The notes under the pieces are model-generated. The model was not told the DNA's origin. It did not search any database and worked only from the letters and a program-made list of their open reading frames with translations. From the NCBI GenBank assembly GCA_023213395.1, contig CM041465.1, forward strand, positions 80,793,741-80,857,740: DNA of 64,000 bases. The letters are read 5' to 3'. How positions within the stretch are numbered: position 1 is the stretch's first letter; every line of letters starts with the position of its first letter. Below are positions 55,311 through 64,000 of this stretch, one piece after another. Source of the DNA: Cycas panzhihuaensis. Its lineage: Eukaryota > Cycadophyta. Position numbers and translations under genes: made by a program.

Positions 55311-58300
55311 TTCCAGAAGAGGGTCAGGATGAGATGTGGACAAAGAGGCACCATTCACCTCTCTGATCGCTTGAGATCGGGTTAAGGCATTCAGTGGGGT
55401 GGTCTCAAGCAACTGAATAACCTTCTTTCCCTTATTCTGGGATCGTGAAGGTGATGGGATATGTCGGTTAGGGGAACCTGAGGAAGAGGATGAATTCCTC
55501 GCACCCTTCCCCTTGGCTTGGGAAGAGCGAGGGTTTGGAGACCTCCCTCGGTTCCAGTTATTCTTCAGTTGGGGGTTGCGATCATATTCCCTGTGTTTGG
55601 GGAAGGGATCTTTGTGAACGGGCTGATCTAGGTTGGGTTTATATGCCCATTTTGTGGAAGAGTCTTGTTGTGGGGCAGCCTTAGGATGTTGCACTCGACA
55701 CTGTGAATCGTCATGGAAACACTCCTCATGGATGGAGCACCACTTATTCTGAAGGGAGGAGTCAGGTTTCCTTGCTTGAGAGGACAAGGTATTACCACCC
55801 TTGGAAGGAGCAACTTGTGAAGCCTGGTGAACTGGCTTGTTAGACTTAGGAGATGAAGGAGTTTGAAGCTTAAATTCCTTCATAGTATGTTCAAATAAAT
55901 GTATAGCTAAAGTAAGAGGGTTTAGAGTCTTCTCAGTATAATGGGAAGAAGACCTAGTGGATTGTTAAATTTTGGTTTCTTTTGATGGTGGTGGTGCCTT
56001 ACATCACTGTGAGGACTTTAGAGGCTTCTTGAGTCCAGCCTGGATCTCAATGGCCTCGAGTGCCAAGCACTTCGCTATAGCGGAGTCACACGTAGTTGCC
56101 CCCATCTTGAGGACTTCTACGTGAACTTCTAGATGAAGGGCATTGACAAAAAGGTCCCTCTTCAACTCTTTGGGCAAAGTAGCCTTAGTGGAGTGAATAA
56201 GATCGTGGAAACGTCGCACAAAGTTACTATTTATTTCATCATGGCCTTGTTTAAGCGACAGGAGGGATTTTATTCCACTCTCAAATGGGTGAGCCACATC
56301 AAAGAAGTTGACGAACCTCATCCATGAGCTATTAGAATGAGAAGATAGAATGCATGGGTAGGCGATAAAACCATTTAAGGGCATCGCCTTGAAGAGACTG
56401 CGAGAATAGTTTTATGAGGATGTGGTCATAAGCCCAGTAATCAATGCATGCCATACAGAAGCTACGGACATGCTCTGCCAAGTCTTGCGATAAAGTCCCA
56501 TTGAATTTAGGGACTTCAGGGGGGTGAGGCAGTAAGTTGGTTCTTAACGCCTCAATGGATAATGGGGTTGATCGATAGTCCATAAAGGGTCATACACTTG
56601 ACTGGACCATAAGGTCAACAGATGTTGGAAATGATAGTGGGTAGGTTTGCCCAAATCCTCCTTAGAGGGTTTGGTTCGAAAGGGGATGTTGTCCTCCTAC
56701 TGCTTGGTGAGGAGGTGTGTAACGAACCGTTACACCAAAACCTCGAGGTGTTAGTGAAGAGGGCCCCCCACTAAGTAGACCATTACCTCCCAGTTCAAGC
56801 AGGCTGCCACTTTAGCCCCGCCACTTTCACCGGCGTTCATCGCCCCACAGCCCCCGGCCATTTCGGCATTTTACGATCGGACGTTTGGCTGTCACCCCAC
56901 CGCCCATAAGCGGTGTTGCCCCCAGATTTGAACCAGGTCTTGGCTCTGATACCACTTGTAACGAACCGTTACACCAAAACCTCGAGGTGTTAGTGAAGAG
57001 GGCCCCCCACCAAGTAGACCATTACCTCCCCCCCCGGTTCAAACGGGCTAGCCCCGCCTAGCCCCGCTTTCACCGGCGTTTCGGTTCTAGGGCTGCAATT
57101 AGCTCACCCATTTGGGTGCTACAGTTTGGAGGGTTCCTCGCCTTGAAGAGGGAAGCTCACGTCTTCAGGAAAGACAGGTACTTTGTTGAACTTTTGCTCT
57201 ATTTTGGTATTATTTGACAATAAAGACTATTATTTACTTCTGTGGATTCTGTAATTCTTGTTCATTGTTCATTTTTCTTGTTGAATAGTATTTAGTTATT
57301 GTTTTTGTGGATTATTACTTGTATTTTTGAGAAAAATTGCTATAAAAGTAGAATTAGATCACTACAAGGCATGAATCCCACATTCAAAGAAACCTGCATG
57401 GGAGCAGATAGGTATGACGTACCCATCCCTCTAAGAGAGAGCGCTCCTTGTTGAAAAGGAGCTTGAGGGAATGAGCCTTGGGAAGGGGTCGGGCCTTCTT
57501 TCAAAGGTGTGATGTAAGGTGCCGCACAAGATGGCAGAAAGGAGGGCTGAAGAACCGGATTCAGCCCATATGGGCCGCCTGTGGATGGCACGACCCCATA
57601 GGGATGCAGAGGGTCCACCCCATAAGTAGGTAAGGAATTCCCTTTACCATTCACCCACGATTGAGTAGTATAACCGGGAGGTAGGTATAAAGAAGGGTCC
57701 TTAGGTTGGTGTTGGGACTGTGTGGGGACGGAACCCACGTGACTAGAAGTAGGAGGATATGTGGGTCCCTCAGGTCTAGCAGGTGGATAAACAATGGTAG
57801 GAGGAGGACTAGTGGTTTGACTAGCTAGGGGCATGCTTAACCCGAGTTGGGAAGATAACATACCCTGAGTGGTCCTTAAGGAAAAAACACCATGGGGAGA
57901 ATAAGAAGATGTAAAAGGTAGGCTTATCATGGGTAAAGTAGCTAAATGAGATGAGCGAGGTGAAGGGGACGTAGAAGAAGGTGGCACAACATTTCGCAAG
58001 ACCTTCTCAAACCACTTTGGGTGTGGTTGGAGGCGCGCGGCTTGGAAACATTGACTCAAAGCTTCTACTACATCAGTGGGAGAGGTATCTACTTAATCGT
58101 AAGAGGTGGAAGGGGCCTCATACGAAGCGAATCCTATAGGATGATCCTCATGAGAATCACCATGGGAATGGAAAAACTCCAAAGGAGATGTAGGTTCTAC
58201 TCCATGAGTAGAGAAATGATGAGATTGGGGTGTGGCTGGTCACCCGGATAATAAATGGGGTCTTCACTTCCTTGGGAGGACCCTTGGAAGGAAGTATATG

Positions 58301-58380
58301 GCTCTAAGGAATCAGACATGTAGGCGTGGTATGCCTAATTTGAAAGAGATCCCTCCATGATCGGATTGGGATCCGATACG
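55285..58380 (-). pseudogene. GyD gag
   Basis: From the right: YGVDPLHPYGVVPSTGGPYG (about 57560-57620), QAPFQQGALSLRGMG, then an inserted block (56718-57390), then YRSTPLSIEALRTNLLPHPPEVPKFNGTLSQDLAEHVRSFCMA (about 56440-56580), LEVHVEVLKMGATTCDSAIAKCLALEAIEIQ (about 56030-56130) and a Ser/Pro linker with KKVIQLLETTPLNALTRSQAI. It ends KTIPVHP at about 55290, where the deletion joins RT sequence. Stops occur near 56345 and 55965. Confidence 0.85.
56718..57390 (-). mobile_element. Small LTR-type (TRIM-like) insertion in GyD gag
   Basis: Two direct repeats start at 56718 and 56957 (TGTAACGAACCGTTACACC..., about 73 bp with one mismatch and looser similarity for a further 50 bp). Between them, two bases from the right repeat, the - strand carries TGGTATCAGAGCC (56942-56954), an initiator tRNA-Met primer site. 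This is the arrangement of a terminal-repeat retrotransposon in miniature on the - strand, with an internal part of only about 110 bp and no coding capacity. The right end is not resolved: AT-rich sequence continues to about 57390, where gag resumes. Confidence 0.6.
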
Positions 58381-58620
58381 GGAAGGGAATGATATGAAGG
58401 CTCTTCTAATAATGGGGGTAGGCCTCATAAGCGATGTGAGGATCGTCACTTTGAAGTCCTACTTATGTGTTGGAAGAAGAGGGAAACAAGGTTATGCATG
58501 TATTGGGGATGCCCAACAAAATAAAAAGGGAAAGCTACCAAGAGGTAGTAGCACCGACAAGAAAGGGAGGAAGACTAATTCCCTTACTGGCGGGACCATA
58601 TACTAATTCCCTTACTAGCT

Positions 58621-58641
58621 GGTCCCTAGTATGGTCGTGAG
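58621..58641 (-). other. GyD primer binding site remnant
   Basis: After the LTR end ...GATTCCA the - strand reads CTCACGACCATACTAGGGACC. It matches a tRNA-Arg-type Tat site only in part (the GAC and GGGA blocks align); GyC has a related sequence at the same position. Confidence 0.35.
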
Positions 58642-61600
58642 TGGAATCGCATCTATGGGGATGACAACTACACTCAGTGAAGATTGGGGCAATCAATGGA
58701 AAATTCTGGAATAAGAGATACAATCCTACAAGTGAAGGAAACATCCACATAGGACGTTTGTGCATCAGAACGCATGTTCAGGACCCACGAATGGCGTATA
58801 GCTTCCTCAAGGTGGCTCAGCTTTTGGCTTGAAGGGCGAGATACACGTAAGGTATCTCGGATAACCCCAAAAGATGAAATCCTCCCACCCTTGGACGACC
58901 GAAAAGGAAAGGGAGGCCCATCGGAGGAAAGAACTTCTGTGAGAAAGTGTTATGGTATGTGTGAAATAGATACAAAAAGAACTCCTTAGGTCGACACACC
59001 TTAGGCAGGTTTACGTGGGAAAAATGTGATAGCAAAAGTCCACTTACTGCTATGTGAGCGAAGGGATCTAAATCCCAGTAAGGGCAACTAGAGTAGCGTG
59101 TGTGAATAGGATGCGAAGGGTGTGTATGAAGGGATAATAAAAGTGCTCTCATTTACTTTCATAAAAGGGGACACAAAACATACTCTCACTCTCTTTTGCT
59201 TTCAAACAAGAAAGGACATAAATAATATTCCAAACAAGCTCAAGCATGCATACTAGGAAAATGCAATGTTAAGGGACATTTTACATTCAGGTAGGAGAGG
59301 AGGGAGGTATAATCCCTACAATATGCTCCTTCCTATAAAAGTAACATGCAACGTATGTATGCAAGGTGAATGTGTATAAATTTATTGACTACTCTTTTCC
59401 TTTTAGGCTATTTATTATGCAAGATGATAGGCCTAATAATGACAAAAGGAAAAGAGCTATGAGATGAGGGGAAGTACATACCCAGAAAGTCACATGGCCA
59501 AAGAAGATATCTTGTCTGTATTCCATGCTTGCTCCCTTGTCCTTGTCCGACGCACCAATGTTGTTGAGAGGCAGTATTGAAGGGGCTTCCTTACCTTCCC
59601 CGTGCAAAAGAAGAAAATAAAAAACGGAAAGGACAAGAGGAAACAAAGCAACTATGAGAGGAAGAAAAATGAAAAGGAAAAAAGCAAAGACTTACCCAGA
59701 TCGAAGCTCCTCTTCCTTTTTGTAAATATTACGGTAAAACCTGCAAGCCAAAAGGTTTTATTCCCCTTTCTTCAAGGGGCTGCTCAAATGCCAAGTAGGT
59801 GTATATATATATATAAAGGAAGTAAAGTGCCAAAAAGTCACAGGTGAAGTGTTGGAGATAACATAAAATATTTAACTGAAAGCTACTTCCAAACTCATCA
59901 ACATAAGTCACAATAAGCAATGAACGCAAGTAGTTAGCCTCAGAATGTCTAATCCTCTAATGTAAATACCTCCACACTACCTTTGAGAATAACAGTAGAA
60001 GGTTTACACAACCTATATGGCATCTAATGGTGAAAGGAACAAATGGTATGAAAGTTGAAAATGTTGTCGATGTTACCAAAGTTGCGGTATGCAACATATA
60101 CAGCACCGGATAAGGGAACGGCCAAAAGAGGGATGTGACACCACTAGGGGCTAAAAAACCCTGCTAATATGGGGCTCTCAAGGTTGGGAACAGTGCAACA
60201 AGGGGTTGCATACACTGGTTCCAACAATAGCCTCCTTTCCAGGGTCGTCCGGTGGCCCAAGGAAGACATAAGGAGGAGAGCAAAGGAGGAGAAGGGGGAT
60301 TGCCCCTTGGGAAGCTGGCCTTGTTAGGTACGGAACCCACTGAGGCTTCCTTCACTCACACCTTGAGAGGCTCACCTCGCAACCCTCTTGGAGAGATCAG
60401 AGAGATAGCGTAAAGAAAATGCATATATTAAAGGAAAAACCGCAGGGAAATATCTCCTGCACAAACTAGGGAAAGACTGAAAATGAAAGATGTGTGAAGG
60501 AAAAACTTAACTTTCAAAAAAGTTTAAAGGAGATGATATGAGGAAAACCACGAGAAGCTACCTATTGGGCTGAGTTTATAGCAGGCTTGCCTGAGAACAG
60601 CATAAGAGGAAGCCAATCTAGGCGCTTGTAGGAGAATCCCTACAAATCTGAAGAAGAAAAATTATTGGACGCATGTAGATGCAAGCTTTGAATGGTATTA
60701 TGGCTTGGTAAAGCTCGTTGATGAGATTGGCTCCATGAACCTGAGTTGTGGAAGATAGAGTCCAGGTAGGAACGTAGAAGATCTTACCAGATGCAGGGCA
60801 TTTCCTGCAGGAGGTAGCCTACAGAGACAAAAGAAGAGCAGGAGAAAGAGAGTTGTAAGAGCTTATTGGAGGTTGTCAGAGAATGAACTGAGGAACGTTT
60901 TAGGCTTTATACTCAACCCTAGCCCTAATCGAGTGATTAGGGTTAGGTTGGGCCTCGGGGAATGACTAATACATGTGGAAATTTTGCAAAAAATGTGAAA
61001 ATTACTATGGCAGATAAAAAAAATAGAGGTGGATAGTTGCATCGCAGTAAACTTCGCAGTACCACGCAAACTTCATGATACTATTAAGTTTGCAGCAATG
61101 CAGGGCTAGAATGCAACGGAAAGAGAGATAAAGGTCTTATGGGCCCTAGAAGAGGGTACCCTAGGCCTAGGAGGGATTGGCCCTCCTATCCAGGTGGTTG
61201 AGGACAGTCCAAGTGGGCAAATGGGCTAGACCAGATAGGGCATCGAGAGGTAGGTTTCCTAAGAAACCTATGGACAGACACAAAAATGCCAACCACTCCT
61301 AACGAAATACTAGGGGTTGCAGTATGTCTTGAAAGGTGTGAGCGGATCACATAAATTGGTCGATGCTGGAGGCGATGTGGAGGTGCAACAAAGGGTTATA
61401 AAGTGCCATAGGGATGCATGCCTAACGGAAAAGCATGTCCTGTGGGTTGTCATAGGTTAGGGATATGCAACATGATCGAGCAGCAATATGCGATGGCAAT
61501 CACAAAGATGAGGTAATCAATCATGCAGTGAATCAAGCAACGCTTTAATCTATCTCCTGAAGTGACTAAGAAGGGAGATGGAAGCATACCTGTACTTACC

Positions 61601-61642
61601 TAAGTCAACCCGTCCATACCCATTCCCGGTAGTTAGGAAACA
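58642..61642 (-). repeat. GyD 5' LTR (3001 bp)
   Basis: - strand start TGTTTCCTAACTACC at 61642; end ...GATGCGATTCCA at 58642 with proper CA. Full-length partner of 45399-48384. Confidence 0.92.
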
Positions 61643-61647
61643 ATTTC

Positions 61648-62990
61648 TAACCTTTATATTAAAAATGTTCAACATTAATATGGACCAAAGTTTAGGTGGT
61701 ATTACCTATGCTCCTTAGGGAGTGTTCCAACTAAGCTACATCATGTAGCCTAAGTGCCCTTACAATAGAGAAGAAGCCCAATTGTTTGTAAGAGGATGCC
61801 TACCTTGTGGTGAATCGGGACCTTAATATTTGCTTCTTCATCTCCCTTAGCCTTGGGACTATTAGGAGCTTCTCTGTTCAAAGGGGACTAGGCTCATGGT
61901 ATATGGAGCTAATTTCTAATGATTAATCAACTCTACAAGATAAGAGAGTTTTAACTGTACTTTTTCACCTGAATATTGATTTGCAATAAATAAGCAACCA
62001 ACATTGCAAAAATCATATAAAAAGAGTGAAACAAGGCAGATAATTTATTATTAAACAAAACGAAATTCCTATGCTTCTAAATGAAGTAGAAGGTCTCCAC
62101 GTGAAGTAAGTCAAGGGTTAGGTTAAAAGCCTAAGAGAATTCCTTATTATCTCCAAGGATGCAAGGCTAAGCAGAATATTAGGCTTGGCAAAAATCTAAA
62201 CCCATTAACATGTTAACTTAGTAAGAGGGCACGATAAAAAAAGCTACAAAAGGATTTCATGTCATCTATATAAGAGACAAGTCATATCTATATGTTGTAG
62301 CTAAGTTAATCAAAATTTCACTACAAGTCTATTGTGCATTATAAACCACACAAAGAAGGCCGTTTGGGGCTTTTGTGGGGTCCTTTACAATCTCTAAAAT
62401 CCTTTAAGCCAAAGTTGTTCTCCATTGATAATGTTCCATATTTTATTCGTTCTATCACTAAATTTGCCACCTTGAGCTAATACTTTATGCACATACAATG
62501 CTAAAAATTTACTACATGACTCAGATTTGTTGTAAGCCTAATCTTTCCACCACTTGAAGCTCCCATCAGTGGCCAAGTGGGGGGATTTGAAAAGCCAAGC
62601 AACAATTCCATTTTCTTCTACAATGAATTTGTTTGAGGCTTTTGGCCTAAACTCGTACTTAATACTTGGCCATAACTTCTAGTGACCTATACTTCTATTG
62701 AACAACTAACAAATGGTAACCAAGCCCCTCTTATTCAATGTTCATGCCTCAAACTATTTATATTACTCAAGATATACTCCATCATTCAAAATTAGAGGCT
62801 ACTACTATTACGAGCCTTAGTTTGTAACTTGGTAATCACAAGAGACCATAAAGATGATTTAAGGATTTAATAGTTGAAATAAAATGTTTGATTGATTAAC
62901 AATGTTAAATGTTTGATTGATTAAAAATGAATAATGTTTAATGTTTATAAGGGTTACATATTTATATGCAAGACATAATATATTTTGGGG
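61648..62990. other. AT-rich region between GyD and chromovirus remnant
   Basis: No coding motif is seen. Because chromovirus integrase and chromodomain sequence lies just to the right on the - strand, part of this region is probably that element's 3' LTR. On the - strand TTATATAGATG (about 62265-62275) and the stretch CTTATTTATTGCAAATCAA (about 61980-62000) would suit an LTR promoter and end, but I could not fix TG/CA borders. Confidence 0.35.
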
Positions 62991-64000
62991 AACAGATGCA
63001 ACCATTGAAAGGTACATTTTTATAATAATTAAATTAATGAATTGATTGCTTTAAGGAGGTATGTAATAAGTCCTTTCCCCTAAGATGTTTTATCCACAAA
63101 ACTTCTATTCTATAACTCTGAATATTGACTAATGAAATTGATAGATTCCTAGGTGGCATCTTTAAAAGGTAGTTGCTTCCACTTAATTAAGGACTCTCGA
63201 ATTATTTTTAATCATAATTATTTCTTATGAATGTTAATCGTGGCTTCAAGAATCAAAATCAAATTTCCTTCTTCATCTAAGAGAGGTAACTCTATCTATA
63301 CAACAATATGGATACCTTTCTTTTTTCTTTAAATAAGATACACAAAACATGTTATATATTTTAGAAGTGAGAAGTCCTAAAGGATAAGCAACTTTCCTAA
63401 CTCTTTGTTTTACCATATATAACCTATAGAACCTTGGGCTTAACTTTTCCTTTCGAGAACCTTTTAAAGAGGCTTGTTTATATGGTTATAACCTTACATA
63501 AATCCAATCTCCTATCACTAGTTCCCTTTTTATATGATGTTTGTCAACTTGTTACTTTATTCGATTCCTAGCTTCTTATATGTGTTCCTTTAAAATTTAA
63601 CTTGTATCCTATGTTTCTTGAAGGTAGTCAATTACTATCTGAACCTTACTATACTTGATTATCCAATCTTTTACTTGGGTTGGCTAGTAGCCATAGAGTG
63701 TTTATAATGGTATTATTTTAATGGATGAATGATAAGGAGAATTATAACAAGCTTCAGCTAGGTGTAGCCATTTAATGCATGAACTCTATTTACCAGCCAC
63801 CTAGTTCTTTAAGTAATTTTCTAAGCATTTGTTAATTGCCTCAGTTTTACCATATATGTGTGAATGGTAAATGACACTCATTTCTAACTTTATATTGACT
63901 TTTTAAAATATCTCCTACCAGAAGTGACTCAAAAATTTAGAATGCTTATCACTAATAATGTTATGAGGGAAACCATATAGTTTATATATCTCCTTAATAA
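62990..64000 (-). pseudogene. GyE: chromovirus integrase C-terminus and chromodomain, strongly decayed
   Basis: On the - strand, from the right edge: YKLYGFPHNIISDKHSKFLSHFW (second catalytic Asp region), then EMSVIYHSHIYGKTEAINKCLENYL (Glu region, about 63800-63880), WLHLAEACYNSPYHSSIKIIPL (about 63695-63760), QVDKHHIKRELVIGDWIYVRL (about 63490-63560), KLSPRFY and VAYPL (about 63380-63450), ELPLLDEEGNLILILEA (about 63240-63290) and a chromodomain-like WKQLPFKDAT block (about 63150-63180). These match the integrase-chromodomain order of plant chromoviruses. Frames change often and stops are many. The rest lies beyond 64000. Confidence 0.75.

Larger units (their letters stand above)
45399..61642 (-). 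mobile_element. GyD: complete-length 16.2-kb Tat-lineage element
   Basis: Both LTRs are present and the element is flanked by a 5-bp direct repeat ATTTC (45394-45398 and 61643-61647). On the - strand from 61642: 5' LTR, primer binding site remnant, gag with a small insertion, RT, native RNase H, integrase, antisense gene (on the + strand), truncated second RNase H, polypurine tract, 3' LTR. The protease and RT start are deleted (junction near 55300). A hand count over about 225 bp of the LTR pair gives about 14 mismatches, mostly transitions, so it is not a recent insertion. It lies about 1 kb upstream of the germin-like start. Confidence 0.92.

Overview
The window is repeat-dominated nuclear DNA of a seed plant. 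Plant-type Ty3/gypsy (Tat lineage and chromovirus) and Ty1/copia LTR retrotransposons fill almost all of it, and a plant germin-like protein gene is the only host gene I can support. Very long LTRs (2.5-3.0 kb), nested insertions, heavily decayed old copies and very low gene density suit a large plant genome, for example a gymnosperm. That last point is inference; the species cannot be fixed from the sequence.

Layout. 1-13086: GyA, a Tat-lineage element on the + strand, entered inside gag and ending in a 2.7 kb LTR. 13087-15200: a 16-bp polypurine-tract remnant followed by a second LTR of the same family. 15201-20433: CoA, a decayed copia element on the - strand, flanked by a 420-bp direct duplication of the second LTR. 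20860-38394: GyB, a decayed + strand relative of GyA, split by GyC (24411-34245, - strand), a nested, internally deleted relative with a GACCT target-site duplication. 38395-42448: CoB, a 5'-truncated copia on the - strand. 42449-45393: AT-rich DNA with a perfect 105-bp inverted repeat, then the germin-like gene (43680-44351, - strand), whose frame is broken twice. 45399-61642: GyD, a complete but decayed 16.2-kb element of the GyA family on the - strand, with an ATTTC target-site duplication. 61648-64000: AT-rich DNA and the integrase-chromodomain end of a decayed chromovirus on the - strand.

The most interesting structure is shared by GyA and GyD. Between the integrase and the 3' LTR the family carries (i) an antisense gene with its own TATA box, an eight-codon first exon, two introns at equivalent positions with joining phases that agree in both copies, an exon resembling the plant mobile domain and a coiled-coil-like last exon; and (ii) downstream of it, on the sense strand, a second RNase H domain of the type described as an additional or archaeal-like RNase H in plant Tat elements. 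The native RNase H next to the reverse transcriptase has lost its first expected catalytic aspartate in all three readable copies. All copies here are inactive: each has stops, frameshifts or deletions.
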